Assembly: GCA_036583965.1 (NCBI GenBank)
Contig: JAZBQD010000014.1
Span: forward strand, 52,953,626-53,017,625
Reading direction: 5' to 3'
Origin: Prunella strophiata
Taxonomy: Eukaryota; Chordata; Aves; Passeriformes; Prunellidae
Length of the DNA stretch: 64,000 nt
Positions 1 to 13,055 of this stretch are shown here, piece by piece. Each line of letters starts with the position of its first letter. The first letter of the stretch is position 1. The notes below the pieces were generated by a model. The model was not told where the DNA came from. It was given only the letters and a program-made list of their open reading frames with translations, and did no database searches. The position numbers and the translations under genes were made by a program.

Positions 1-3000
1 CCAAAGAACAAGAGGGGCAGATGCTTGAAGCCTTCTGATGAGGTATGGTGTTACTCTGTATGGGGCTGCTTAAAGCCTTCTGCAATTCTATGGTGATGCT
101 CTGTGTACTGTGGCCATCTCCACTGTGACATGTGCTGTGACAAGCATATCAGGCCACTGCCAGTATTGCTGACTCATATTTTGCAGGAATTGGCTCTTTC
201 ATGTGGCAATAAGTGCCATTTTTGAAAGCCTTTATCTAAATGAACAAGGGTCAGTTCTGGTATTAGATTCACAAGCATTTTATAAATTATTATTTTCTAG
301 GAACCATCAGACAGATTAATTCTCCATCTTGTATAGATCTAAATAACTTCTTAATATATAGCTGATACAGTAAAACCAGGACATCTTATCTACTGAGAAA
401 CAGATGGTAATTCCTAGACTATTTTTTTAATAGGTGAAATTTGTCAGATATATTTTCTGTCATTACCTACCTTCTAAACAATGAAACATAAATCATCCTC
501 TTTCAAAACAATATTAGTTCCTATCTAACTTCTAAATGTCAGTTCTCAAAATCAGCTGTGGATAGGATTGTGCTCTGAAATTGCTGACTCCACATGAGTG
601 TTCTAAGGTTTTGTACCTTTTCATATCATAGCCAATAGAATAAAAACTCCTGCCTTTGAGTTGATAGCCACTATTCTTACATATTTCACAGGTTCTAATG
701 TCTGATCACACACTACAGAGATTTCCAAGCTCTGCTTACGTTGCTTATATGCATTGTGAAGCTGGATTTGTGCTTGATGGACAGTTTTGTCATGAGAGAT
801 TCCCTGACAGGATGTGTTTGGAAGTAGAAATGATGAAAAGAAAGAAGAATTCCCAGAGATAGGATGACTAGATAAAAGATGGGGAGAATGTACTTTGAGT
901 CATCTATGGGCACAGATGGGAGATACACTCAGAAGGAAATGCTGTATATGGATCCTGCAGAAGGAAGCCCATAAAGGATGAAGAATGATGCAGACATGCA
1001 GAAATTGAGGCAGGGGTGACTGGAGGTGGGGCAGGGGAGATGGACTGGAGGGGACAAAGACTGTGAAACAGGAGAGGGAAGGGGGAGGTGAAGTTGGCCA
1101 GCCCGGATGTGATTCACATTCCTGAGTCACAGCTACTCCTCACTCAGAACCTCTGGGTGAAATGAGAAAATGTGTGGAGAGGAACCACAGATGTGCTGCT
1201 CTGCACCCAGTATATGCCTTTTTCCTACCTGGTTGCTTCTCACCTTCATTCCTGTTATTAATTATCTTGTCCTCCTCTTCATGGGGCACAATGCCAGGAT
1301 GAGAGGGAGGCAAACTGACCCAGAAGCTCTCTATATAACAGGGAGTTATACCTTACCTCTTCAGTGAGTCTATGGGCTTCTTACTTATGGGACTTCACAG
1401 TTTGTTGGATTTTGAAAAAGTCATGTTACAAAAGCCTGTGGAAACAGCCTGTCATTTTTATTCCTTTTCTTCAGTGGTGTGAGAAAGCAAAGGTGGTTCA
1501 AACAAGTGAAGAAACACCAAGGTGCACAACAACCACATACCCTTGATAGATCCTTCATGACCATTTTCACCCTTAGAACTAGTGCAACTTTACAGAGCTT
1601 TTCCTTTTTTTCTTTCTTTTTCATTGCAATGGTTTCCCTTTACTTTTCAGAAGTAAATTTTCACTTTCTTTAGTTACATAATATTATAATGAATCTTACA
1701 GCATTGGACTTCTGTGGCAGTCAGCTTCTTTTCAGGTGGCTCTTCCTCTTTTGGTCTCTGTTCACATTCCTTGTGAAATCTAGAATGTCATTTCTACACA
1801 TGTAGTTTTCACCCATTGATATTTTTCTGCAAGACCATAGCCAGAGAGGCTTCACATTGGACTGTTGCCAGTTCATTCTGGAAAGGCATGGTTCTCTGTC
1901 TGTCTGCAAATACCAATATCATAATAACCCTTGAATGTTCTGCTTGTTCCATTCATATGTTTTTTTGTCTTCCCAGTTCCTTATCTGTGCCCTACCCAGT
2001 TTACACTAAAGGAGCCATAAGTGTCTGAAAATTTCAGAATATTTCTAGACCCTACAAGCATTTTCTCTTTGTTCTAAGATGGCTGAGTATGTAGCTGAGT
2101 AGGAAGTCACTTAATGTATTTCTGTGTGAATATGGCTAATCTGAAAAGATTTACTGGAAGTCAGGATAGATTAATTGATCAGCACTAATGTGGTTTCCAG
2201 ATTGAGGATAACTTGCTCTGGCCAAGTCAGAGAACAGACAGCAATCTGTTTTTGCCTCCCATGCAAAACAACCACATTTCCTCACTTTATTATATAAATA
2301 AAATGCCAGCCTTTTTCCCTGGATATATGTTCTGTAGTTTTATTTGAGATGTGTTTTCCAATGTCACACTTTTTGTATTGGCTTACTTAAGCTATGAGAT
2401 TGAGCTGAGCCAAAGGAGTTACCTCAGTCACAGTCCTCTCCTTCAGAAACTCAAGCTCAGGCTGTGAGTTAATGATGACCAGAAAACTGTCATAAATATC
2501 AAGCCTGACTCAAATCCTTTGTCACATTTCCAGGCAGCTCACTTCTGTGGTGTTTTGTGACCATCAAGCTACTTTCTAGAGGCCCATTTCTAGCTCTTCA
2601 AGGCTATGCTACAGATGACACTGTTTTGTAAGCACCAAGGTTACCAGACTTTTATCTGCTTCTACAGCCAGGGGAATATTCACCAAATAAACAGTTGTTG
2701 CTGTGCTGCAGGATATATACAACCTAGGCTGCACAAGCAGACTAAGATTTATTCCATGAAAAGGATACAAAGATAATATAAATGTATTTTTGAGGGCTGT
2801 TTGTTACTGCTTGGTGCAAGAGACATTGGATATCACAGGAAATAATTGTACAAAAATTGCTGCTGTTGTGTTACTGCCTCAGATGAAAGAGGATTCTGTG
2901 ATTCCTGAATGGATGCTTTGCTGTACTCCAGCTTACCAATGCTCTGTTTCCAATACAAAAGAAAAGTAGAAACTGTGTTTGAAGAATGCATCATGTGTGT

Positions 3001-4427
3001 TTCCAGTATTTTAAAAGATCCAAACACTACAAGTTAATTTATTTTGGATTCTTACAAGATTCCAGTCTCTTTCTCTAGAAAATACTCCAATATATTCTTT
3101 CCAGCTCACAGAAAGGAAGAACCATTGAATCAAGTCTTTAATGGAGATAATTTTTGTATGACTCAGCATACAGGGTAGCAGCATTCCCTTATCTTTTTCT
3201 TAAGGTCTGCAAGGAAATGGCTTTTAAATGTAATAGGCCATTTTATGGAATTCTGAAAAACTACAGCAAAGTGGGAGTGTCACTAAAAGAATGTTCATGG
3301 TAATACAATTCATAACCACAATTCCCTATGTCTAATCTGATAGTTGTGAATTTTTGTGAAGGGTGTGTTCTGCTCATGTGTGTGAAGCTTGAGACAAAGG
3401 GAGACAAAGAAAGAACATTGCAAGAAACTTTCTCTTGTGTATCATCTGCCCTATGAACCACTGCCTGACAGGAACAATTTATATGCCTGCCAGAAACAAT
3501 ATTGTTCCTTGCTCACTTAGTATTGTCACAAAGAAAACAGACATTGTCCTGCTCTAGGAAAGTATGCCTCAGATCTGTAAGCCATCTGTAGTAATTAGTA
3601 GTAGATTCCAGTCAAATATGGATTCCATTTTTCTTTTGTATTACTTTTTGCTTGGCAATATGAGCACACCACTGAGTTTCATTTCCCAGAAGCACAAAAC
3701 CTCTTAATTCTTCTGTGAAGTCCAGTGATTCATTTCCAGGTAAATGGAAACCAAGTTTTTACACTGTGAGGCATATGGAACAGCTTTTGAAATGTGGGTA
3801 ATTACAGGTTTATTTCACAGAGAACAAATCATATGCATGAGGAATCAAATCTATTTCTCACTAGGCAAATTTTAATCGGCTTTGGATCAGAACATTATAA
3901 GCTTCCGTGCTTTTGCTGTCATCCTTGCTAGTTCCTCTAAAGGCTAAAATTTATGTCCCTGTCGATACTAGTCAGGGCAAGATGCTCTTTGGATGTTTTG
4001 TGGGATTACACCCACCTTTTCATTGTGCCCTGTGACAAAGATGCTCCTCCTTCAACCATGTTGCATCTCATGATGAGACAAGCTGCTTCCTTTTATGCCA
4101 TCTCAAGATCAAGTCCACCCTGAGGGAGGATTGTGAGGCTGGAGCTAGAGGCACACATTCCCATTTTGCCATACAACAATATATTTTCTTTCCTGTTCGT
4201 GGAGCCCAGATGGTTGACATCTGGGAAAACTGAGGGTAAGGAGCTGGAAGAAGCAAAAAGTACTGTCTGGGGAAAGTAGGAAATCACAGACAGTTAAAAC
4301 TTTTCCTCTGAAAATGCCATCCTTCCCTATCTGGGGAGAGTGCTCCTAGACAGGAGCAGAGCTTTTCTGAACCATTCATTACCTTTTTCCACATATCTAT
4401 CCAGGCACCTTAGGCTTCCCAAACTTT
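1..4427. other. Unique non-coding sequence
   Basis: AT-rich single-copy-looking DNA. I see no repeat family, RNA gene or convincing coding exon. The open frames here are short, lack coding-like composition, and occur on both strands as expected by chance. A purine-rich stretch of G/A runs lies around 1000-1090. It probably belongs to an intergenic region or a long intron. Confidence 0.6.
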
Positions 4428-5096
4428 GTGTAGGGACATATGAGAGTTTGTACTGTGTCAAATCAAATGTTTGTCTAGTTTGTACTCTGTCTTCAACAGG
4501 TTCATCTGCATTTCCTAAGAACTTAATGAATGAATTATTCTTGTGTGTTTAAAACCCCTCTGGAAGGGTTTTTCTTATACCTAAGGGTTTTTTCCGACTC
4601 ATGTAAATCTTGTACTTTCTATTCCTCATTTCATTAAACTCCACAGTTTAAGCAAGTGATATGTGAAGTATCTGTCCTTGCTTTAACTTGTCACCAGCCA
4701 CTATGACATTCACTGAGCTATAATGTTTATGTCAAAAAGAACAGTGAACTGCTTCTCAGTACTTATTTTCCCACATTCTTTATTCTTTATTGACTGCTAT
4801 GTTATCTTCTCTTGATCTTTTTGTCAGTTTGAAGAATTTAGGACTATTTAGTCATTCTTTATATGGCAATCACTTGAACTGCATACAGTATTCAAAATAT
4901 GATAATGTATGATTTTATACAGCAGCATAGAGAGGTTCTGTCCTGTTCTCTCTTCTCTGTCTAATAATGCTGACAACTACCTGCCTATTTTGTAACAAGT
5001 ACTGGACTAAGTACTGAACTGTTGACAACATGGAGCTCTTAGAAATCCAAGATCTCAATCCTTAGTGCTTATGGCTAAATCAGATTATAGCACTAC

Positions 5097-5098
<2 letters not shown>
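4428..5098 (-). mobile_element. Ancient CR1 LINE, 3' part (minus strand)
   Basis: Read on the plus strand, this stretch follows the reverse complement of the old amniote CR1 type known from turtles and crocodilians. The match begins at the 3' UTR side with TGTAGGGACATA (4429-4440). It passes segments resembling 'gtcaaatcaaatgtttgtctag' in modified form, and reaches the part of the reverse transcriptase gene where the family reads 'cagtattcaaaatatg' (near 4887) and 'ccaagatctca' (near 5048). Divergence is high and no reading frame survives, so it is a dead fossil far older than the other CR1s here. The alignment is from memory of the family, so the ends are approximate. It continues after the interruption at 5100-5715. 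Confidence 0.6.

Positions 5099-5099
<1 letters not shown>

Positions 5100-5144
<45 letters not shown>
5100..5144 (+). repeat. Poly-A run, 45 bases
   Basis: An uninterrupted run of 45 A lies exactly at the point where the old CR1 is broken. It may be the remains of a retroposed poly-A tail or a grown mononucleotide microsatellite. A lysine-run open frame across it is an artefact. Confidence 0.9.
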
Positions 5145-5149
<5 letters not shown>

Positions 5150-5715
5150 CTTTATGCTTTCTTCAGGCCCTGCTTCTTGTAGACTGGACAGAACAGACAG
5201 ATGCTTCATTAATGTCCCTTCAACTAAGCAAATTCATAAGGAGAAATAGACAATTGCTAACACTTCCTTTGCATTAGACAGTTTCTGGTAACACTTCCAT
5301 GAATGTTAATATGCCCTGTGCCAATCTGCAGGGAAGAGCCAGCCATAGGATGTTCACTCTTTACTGGGATGTTTGTACAGCAAGTAGGTTGCTACATATG
5401 GTATATATGGTGTGGCTGTGCAGTCTCTAGTTAGCTGGATTTGAAGGGAAAAGAGTCCTGATCCTCTAGTCCAAATCACTTCTGTCTGAGCAGCAGACTG
5501 TATCTGACTGTATCAGATATGGACTATAATCTTTTTCTGCAAGACAGGCAGCTTTAGAAAGTTTTGCAATTTACTCATTATGGTAGGTTTGTTTTCATGA
5601 GTCTACCAGGGCACTGTGGGCCAGCACAAGACACATTCTGCATTTAAGGTTCATGGTAGGAGTGATGGTCGTGGTGGTGGTTAAGGTGATGGTCGTGGTG
5701 GTGTCAATGGTGTTT
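5145..5715. other. Non-CR1 segment splitting the old CR1
   Basis: The CR1 match stops at about 5098 and resumes at about 5730, with little CR1 sequence lost between the two halves. The roughly 570 bases between look unrelated to CR1 and I do not recognise a family. The segment ends in a GTG/GGT-rich imperfect repeat. No clear target-site duplication is visible. It may be an inserted element whose family I cannot name, or sequence gained by rearrangement. Confidence 0.4.
5650..5712 (+). repeat. Imperfect tandem repeat (GATGGTCGTGGTGGTG)
   Basis: The 16-base motif GATGGTCGTGGTGGTG appears twice, near 5664 and 5687. It is flanked by degenerate ATGGT/GGTG copies. This is a short low-complexity array with no coding meaning visible. 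Confidence 0.75.
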
Positions 5716-5727
5716 TCTGTAGCTGCA

Positions 5728-5978
5728 GAGATAGGATTGTTTTTTTCCCACACACATCACTTTATTTATCAGCATTGAGAACCACCTACCATTTTATCAT
5801 CAGCTGCTGACCCAAGTGCAAAACCCACTTGTAACTCTCATGTTCAGCTTGAACACCTTAGGCTCATTGGCAAATGTTTTATACTATTAACTGGATATTT
5901 TACAAGCATGTTGAACAGTTGAGAAACCAACATGTGCTTCCTCTGTAGCAGTAAAAAAATTTACATAAATATCTCTTC
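5728..5978 (-). mobile_element. Ancient CR1 LINE, more 5' part (minus strand)
   Basis: This resumes the old minus-strand CR1. It contains the diverged equivalent of the conserved CR1 stretch that in related elements reads like 'actttgcatttatcaacatt' (here 'cactttatttatcagcattg', near 5758). The equivalents of the 'gcaaattttgcc' and 'atgttgaataggac' blocks follow near 5870-5920. Similarity fades at about 5980. Orientation and order agree with the 4428-5098 half, so both halves are one insertion. Confidence 0.6.
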
Positions 5979-8599
5979 TTTAATTGCCGGATACCTTTTC
6001 CACACCCTCTATTTTGTCCTCATATTTTTCTCACTAGAGACATCATTGTCTTCAGTTAGATTGTTAACAGCACAGCTGGGGACAAAAAGGAAAACTGTGG
6101 AATGGCATTGCACTGAGTGGCAATTAGCCATGGAGTGCTCCAAAGGGAAGTGGTGCAAAGGGAAGTGTGCTGCAGTGAATGATACATCTCCCTGTATTAA
6201 TCTCCTAATTTATGCAAAGCAGTGTTTGCTTTGGATTAGTCTTTCTCCTTCACCTTCTCAGCTGTGATTTTCATCAAGTGTTTCTTAACAGCTGCGTAGG
6301 TTTAGCATTTATTTGAATAATTGTGAAAAACTGAACACAGCTTTTAAACCATAATGACTGGTAAGGAAAGAATAGGCTACCCATAGGGCCTAGACTCAAG
6401 TCTTGCTGAATTTGGGTGTCTGATGGGGAAATTTCAACCTGTATTGAAAAGTATTTCCACAATTGCATGGTTCCTCTGAAACTGCATCACAAAATTCTCC
6501 ACACAAGATCCAGGACACAGTTATCTGCTTTGTTTTTCCTTTAATTTGTTTATTCATTCCTTGGCATTCTTGACAAATCTCTGATTTTTCAGTCAGTCCA
6601 TTTGGAAAACTTTCTGCATGCCATTGCTCTGCGTGCTTTCAAAGCCCAGCAAGACTCCTCAGCAGCACTCCAGCTTCTCTTTCTCTTAAAAGTGGCGAAG
6701 CAAAGAGGGAACGGAGGCCTTCCCTCTCTTGGTGCACTGGATTGCTGAAAGTTAAGATGTGATGGTGTAGAAGTTACCAGAAGCTTGGGCAGGAGGAGGT
6801 GAAGCCAGTGATTGCCAATGCCAACGTGTGCCTGAGCTCTGGTACTGACTTTTTTTACTGCCCTGTCTCCACAATTTGGGAAGTATGGAAATTACCTATT
6901 GGATCTGAGAGGGAAGATGGACTCCCATCCAACTGTGCAATAATAAATGAAAAGCAGGGTCTTGAGGTACAGTGAGGAGAACAAACAAGGTTGGAATCTT
7001 CCTCTGGGGACTGATGAGACTGAATTTTAGTGCAAACTTGTGATGATCAACATGCCGACGCTGATGTGTCTTTGAGCTGCCTTTGCCTGGTGTCTGAGTA
7101 ACTCATGGGAAGGAGCAGGATTCCTTGCTCAGAGCCCAAGAACTGGCCCTGGAGCACACAGCTATGCTGGGGTATTTGCAAAGGCAGCACTGCAGCTCTG
7201 TGGCAGTGACTCTGGGGAATGCAACATTGTGGCCCGGTGTGCTGGAAATAGACTTCAAAACCTGGTGTCTGAGCCAGACTGTAGATTGAGAAAACCAGCT
7301 GTGTGCCAGGAAAACATCTCTGAAGCATTTATTTGGGAAAGAGTATATATAATAGGTAGATGAAATGCTCTGCCCTCCTGTTCTAACATGCATTTCAGAA
7401 AGCAAACACATGCACATACAACGTTGGTTAACAGATGAGGTATAGGAGGCAGGCCCAGGTGTGGCTCTGTTTTGGCTGCTGCTCATTCCAGAGGAGAGCT
7501 GCTCATCCTGAGGTGGAAGGATTACTCTGGGGGTGACTTCCCTGCTGCTTCACAGGAAAAGAAATGTGGGTTCATAAAAGAAAATGAAAGCAAATTACAG
7601 ATTAATCTGTTATATCCTATTGTTTCATGGTATTTGTTCCTGAGGATGATTTTCCTCATGAAAAGCAGTGGTGCCTTTGCCATGATGGCTAGGGGGCTTT
7701 GGGGGACCTTCCATAGATTTGGCTCTTTTGATTTCCCTAGTGTTACTCCATGTACAGCTTTCAGAGGAAAAAGGGCACAAGGCTGTGAACTGTCAAAGAA
7801 GTTTTTGCAAAGCTTGAAATGCACAGTTCCCTATTTTTTTTTTTTTTTTGACAAGGCAGCTAATCAACTTTTTCACATCCCTTTTGTTTCTCACATATCT
7901 TCAGACACCCGTTTCCCACCCTCCTCTATCTGTCCTCAACAGTTTCCTTTTCATGGTGTTTCTGTTTCATCTTCAGGGCTCCAACAACATTTTTTCCAAC
8001 CGAACTCTTAACCGCAGTCAAAACAGCAAGCGCTGCCAATTTTTCACCTCACAGATCTTACTCTTGATTTCTGACTAACTTTATTTATTAATATAGCAAC
8101 ATCAGACCTTGCAGGAGGTCCTTTGAGAGGGCAAGCATGGAAAGCAAATGGGAGTTTGCAAATGTTTTTCAAATCTCAATTCCACTTAGATACAAAAGGA
8201 AAAAAGAAGGAGGTTGAAAGGATATATATGAGAGGAATGCACAATGTATGACTAATGTAGCACCTTTTGAAACAACATATAATGGATATATCTGCTGTCA
8301 AATTATCCCTGGTTATGAGGTTATGACTGAGGAATGCATTGCAGGTCCAAGTCATCAGAGACCACACAAGCACACAATAAGACATAGTTTCTAAGGAAAG
8401 GAAGTTGCTTGATTGTGAAGCCTAGCTTCTTGTGTTACAGAGGTATTACTTAGTAGTTTATATTAATATGTATCCCATTATTGCATAAAGAATTATCTCT
8501 ATCTGTTTATAGCATCCTTTGATCCAGCCACGCAGATCCGAGATTCACTTCCAGTCTGCATTCTCACTAGCCCTTCTTTTCTCTTAGTTTTCATTTAGT

Positions 8600-8621
8600 A
8601 AAAAAAAAAAAAAAAAAAAAA
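8600..8621 (+). repeat. Poly-A run, 22 bases
   Basis: An uninterrupted A run followed by CAAAAAA. I see no recognisable element upstream whose tail it would be. Confidence 0.9.
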
Positions 8622-9607
8622 CAAAAAAGCCCATAGAGATAATATTTTATTGCATTGTGATGATACACACTCTTTCCTACTCTGTTTTCCCAGAGATATT
8701 AAAATATTTATTTTGCCTTACGTGTTCCTTGTGCTGAAAAACTGGCTTCAGATGTAGGTTTTGTGTTTTCTTCTTATCTCAGCTATTTCACTTTAGTAAT
8801 TCATTATCTGCTTTGCTATAGTAATTTGCATCTTCCAACTGTTTATGTGGGAACACATAATCTGTCATTGGGGAGGAAAAGGTATATAGTATCAGTATTT
8901 GTCTTTCAGGTGAATTTTAATTTATTGACTTGTTGCCAGAATTGCTTCCCTTTTAGGTAAGAATCTAAAAACTGTAATCAGTCATCTTTTCTTATCTCTT
9001 TCATAATTTATTTTTTTCTAGACCTCCGTGAAAATTGTTTGAGTGCTTAAATTTTTTTTCTTCAGGCTGAACTCATGAACTGATTTTTAACTGGATCTTC
9101 ACCATCAATAGCAACCATTTCAATGTTAGTTCTCATTCCAGAGTTTTTTTTTTTTTTTAGCTTTAGCTGATTGCAAATGAGAAAGCTCTCAGGTGAATTC
9201 CAGGTAGTCTTTTAAGCAGATAATATGAACAAGAGAATTATGCCAGAGAATTCAGAGGGAAAATTAGTGGAATCAATGCCTGTGCCATGGTAGCTGTGCC
9301 ACTGCAGGGAACAGCTGATTGCAGCATCCAGGTAATTATGTTACTTTCCTGGCTCTCAGAAACAGCAATAACCAAGGTTATCAGCTGACATACAACCCGC
9401 TATAAAACTGGTTATCCTTTCCAGTTGCAACACAGCTTCTTTTCATTTTCAGGGGATGGTAACTCCGGGAAAGTAAACCAGGTAATTCCAAAAGCACAAC
9501 CTGCTCCCATTCCTATAAGGAAACTAGACAAATATAATATAGACTGTAATCTGTGTAAATTTGTAAAGTTGGGAATTTCCGCTTGACAAACACTTCTTGG
9601 TGCAATT

Positions 9608-9631
9608 AAAAAAAAAAAAAAAAAAAAAAAA
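9608..9631 (+). repeat. Poly-A run, 24 bases
   Basis: An uninterrupted A run in unique sequence. On the minus strand it creates a spurious poly-Phe open frame. Confidence 0.9.
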
Positions 9632-12562
9632 GAGACAAATTCTGTGAAGAATAACAGTGGGAACAGCAGTTTCCAGTAAGGCTGTCATGATAAGACCAAA
9701 CCAGCCAGTGCTGGGAACCGCTGACAGAACTACAGAGCAACACAGAGTGACAAAGGGAGAAACTACCACAATGCAGCAAATGTCATTACTGTCAATCATT
9801 TTTCATGTGGCTTGTGAGGAAGTGTCACTTCCTCTTCTTTGCTAGTTATGGGCTATTTCATTTGGGAAAACCCCTTGAAATTTGCATAGGTATCACTAAA
9901 TTCTGGCCTTTGTGGGCTGGGATCTTTCTGGGCTCCCCAATGGACCGCACTGCTCAGGGTATGCTCATCTGAATGATCTTTACTGGTTTGGTGTAGAACT
10001 GAACAAAAGTCACTTGTCCAGTGGAGGGCAAAGGTCAGTCTGGAAGGTCTGAGTCACTGTTTTTTTTTGCCATGCTAACCCGTCATGTTCTTAGCCAGTT
10101 ACCAGCTACTCAAATCACAAGATTAATGACATTAAATTAAAAAACCCCAAACATTAAAGACCTCTACAGATTTTATTTTTCTTAATGCTATCCCATGAAA
10201 GGAACAAGACAAGGAACCATCAGAGGAGGAAAAGCAATATGGTATAACAACTCCTTGGGTATTTGGAACACCTGTAAGGAGAAGAGGAGGCTTTAAGCGT
10301 AGCGTCATCTAGCCTGTACTGTGCTGTTGGAAACTACCCCTTCCAGTTGGGTACTTTCTGCAGAAGGTAGGTGGAAGGCTTTGCAGTGGTTCAGCTGATG
10401 GTTACCCACTCACATTTTACACTACTGTGAATTTGAAATGGGTATTTGGGGTTTGCTAGAGGATCACACATGGAGTTCCTGCTTTTAAGGTGCAGCAGTC
10501 AGAAGATGCTGTAATAGTCCCATTTTCCACAGAGCTCCAGCTGTCTCAGGGATCTGGGCATCTGAGGACATTCATGATGAACACACTCCAAGCTGTGTGG
10601 TTTATAATCACTCCTCTCCACAGGGTGTTGCGGGAATGAAGCACCATTTTCACTTTTAGAGAGGCATATTAAGTATGCAAGTTGAGAGAGTGATTGATTA
10701 CGGGCAGATCTGCTCCATTTGCTGTAGATGTTTGCCCTTTTGCAGGCCAGTGCCTGCCAGATTTTTGGATGATGACACACCAATCTGAATTATAGAAATA
10801 CTTAGCAGGAATTTATTGCTGATATGCAGTAAGCCACAGGAATGTAAGCAAGTCAAGGGTGATAAGAAATGTCTACTTCCTCTTTTGGGTGAACTTCTCA
10901 GCTTTCATGTGTAGGCTGAATTAATTATGCAGTGCCAGGTATTAAAATGCTGTTCCTTGGCTAATGTACTGTGTAATGACTTTTTGGAAAAATAATTACC
11001 TCTGAATACATCATTCTGATTAGATCTATCTGAAATATCAGTGACAAATTTATGCTAAACAGGAAAGGACAGTAAGTTTTTCCAGCTTTTGAATCATGAT
11101 AGTGTTGATCACAGTTATAACATGCAATTCAAATCCAGCATAGAATGGGAAAATTGGATTTTTTCTCTCTATAAAACCTCATTTGGGGTGTATTTTTTGA
11201 TCAGTTTTTCTGGTCAAGAGTTCTCTGAGACAAAAAGATTGCTAGTAGGCACTTCCATAAAGGACTGTGTCCCTTAATGTAATTTCTTACATGGAGTTAA
11301 ACAGGAAAGAGTAAATTTATTATGAGCTTCTTTTTTTTCAAGCAGGAGCAAATACAGCTAAGCAGCAGAAGAAACTTAACAATTTCTGTGCAGATGCAGT
11401 CAGTTCTCAGGGGACTGTGAAATAAAAACAGAGGATAAGGCAAATTCATAGAAATTACTAAGATTTTTAAGACCTAAGCACAACCTGCTGTTTTTGTACA
11501 AATAGGAGTGACAGTGAAGCACATGGGATTTTACTTCAGGAACAGGTTTGGGAATTGGAGTGTAGGTATCACCAGTCTGTCACTCTATGGAGATTCCCTT
11601 CTGGCAACACCAGACGTGTGCTCTCCAAAAGCTTTTTAAGGGGTATCCTCAGGCAGCTGCTCGCTTTTTTGGCATGCTGAATGTGTGCTGTGTTCCTCTC
11701 TCTCTGTAGCTAATTCCAGCAAGGAGCTGCCTCCTGCAGCTGGAATCTTCTCACCAAATGACATGGTTATTTATAGAAATTCTTCCTTCTCCATCAGAAG
11801 GCTGATATCTCCACTTGTTTTCTTCTACTCTCTTCCTTTCCATGGACATGATTTAGTGGTAATATGGCAGCACTGGGTTAACAGTTGGATGTGACGATTT
11901 TACAGGTTTTTTTCCACTCCTAATGATTATATGGAAGATAGTAAATTTTTGCCATCTGGCAATACCAACAAATAGTGGTATTTTTTTGCATCTAAGGATG
12001 CAATTCCTTTTCAGTAGAGTAGATGATTGACTAACAAGCTCATTTGGATGACTCTTCATTTTATTTTTAATCAAATCATTTTTGCAATTTCCATTCTTCC
12101 TATAAACAAAAGTACTTCTGTGTTACCTAATTCCTAGCATGAACTTTCCCAAGCTGGTTTTTGGTTATATCATCAGGTCCTTGCACCCTTTGAAGCTTCT
12201 TTTGGTTTATTTCTGGTGCTTGCTCTCTTTGACAAACCAACTGAAAAGGAAACCTCAGCCTACAGAGTGCAGTGACCATGGCCAATGCATGGCCAGTGGA
12301 TCTCCTGGGGTGTCCTTGTTGCACAACAACTCTTGGCTCTGAAGCCCTATGGCTCTGCAGCTAGCAATCACATTGCAGATGAGCACCACAGATCTGTCAG
12401 CAGAGAATGGATTTGCAATGAGGAGCTGCACACGGGAGTGGGCACTGAGACACCTGGTGATAGGTGGGGGGCAGTGCCTGTGGTTCTGAGTGGAGTGGGT
12501 GTTAGGAGGGCTAAAGATTAGATAAGGCTTTTGGGTGATGCATAAGAGAAGGTGAATTGGTA

Positions 12563-12568
12563 CACTGG
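12563..12568. repeat. Target-site duplication, left copy
   Basis: The CACTGG hexamer immediately precedes the LTR. Its identical partner lies at 12872-12877. Confidence 0.8.
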
Positions 12569-12871
12569 TGTCGCCCTGATTTTTTAAGTTTCTCTAAAGC
12601 CTTCTGATGTTTACATTCTTGTGCAGAACTTTCTCACACACTTTTTGTGAATAACTTATTGTTTTGTCTTCCTCTATCGGGGACGAGCAACTTGATGGAC
12701 TGTTGGGTTGTCCAGTGACATTGAGGAGGTGGCACTCTCACCCTCTAATGACACTGGAATTTCAAAAAACTATAAATGGAGTCAGAATTCAATAAACTTC
12801 CTCTTTTTGTCCTCTCGCACCTTGCAAAGAGCTGCTGTCCATGTCATGTTGTTTCGTGTCCTACAGTGACA
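12569..12871 (+). mobile_element. Solo LTR of an endogenous retrovirus, 303 bp
   Basis: The element begins TGTC and ends GACA, a perfect 4-bp inverted terminus of the canonical TG...CA kind. It is flanked by a perfect 6-bp direct repeat, CACTGG, at 12563-12568 and 12872-12877. Near its 3' side it has a TATA box, TATAAAT (12771-12777), and a polyadenylation hexamer, AATAAA (12791-12796), then a T/C-rich stretch. No internal retroviral sequence or second LTR is present, so it is a solo LTR left by recombination between two LTRs. A 6-bp duplication is usual for class II (ERVK/alpha-like) retroviruses. Perfect flanks suggest it is not very old. Plus orientation follows from the TATA and AATAAA order. 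Confidence 0.85.
12771..12796 (+). promoter_or_regulatory. LTR TATA box and poly-A signal
   Basis: TATAAAT lies at 12771-12777 and AATAAA at 12791-12796, only 13 bases apart. In an LTR these mark the U3/R region. The solo LTR could still act as a promoter or terminator, but nothing here shows that it does. Confidence 0.6.
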
Positions 12872-12877
12872 CACTGG
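12872..12877. repeat. Target-site duplication, right copy
   Basis: The CACTGG hexamer immediately follows the LTR and matches 12563-12568. Confidence 0.8.
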
Positions 12878-13055
12878 CTATTTTGGAGATAGGCTGTTGG
12901 TGCAGCCTTTGGGTCTGGAGAAACAGTCTTAGGGAACACAAACTTGCTCCTGGATGTATCTACTTGTGCCTGGCCTGGCAGGTAGGGCCCTGCCCCACCA
13001 CCTCCCAGCCCAGGAAAGTGGGCTAGGTGCTGCTGTGCATGAAAAAAAGAACTCT

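Larger units (their letters stand above)
5980..12562. other. Unique non-coding sequence with two A runs
   Basis: No gene or recognisable transposon. Open frames at 7472-8011 (plus) and 7103-7486 (minus) are long, but one crosses a poly-T tract, they overlap other frames, and they resemble no family I know. I treat them as chance. Poly-A runs of 22 (8600-8621) and 24 (9608-9631) lie here. GC rises somewhat at 12250-12500 without any identifiable feature. Confidence 0.55.

Noticed and set aside
5065..5277. Frame with a poly-lysine block
   Set aside because: It is a translation of the 45-A run.
7472..8011. 179-codon plus-strand frame
   Set aside because: It crosses a long T run read as poly-Phe, overlaps minus-strand frames of similar length, and matches no family known to me.
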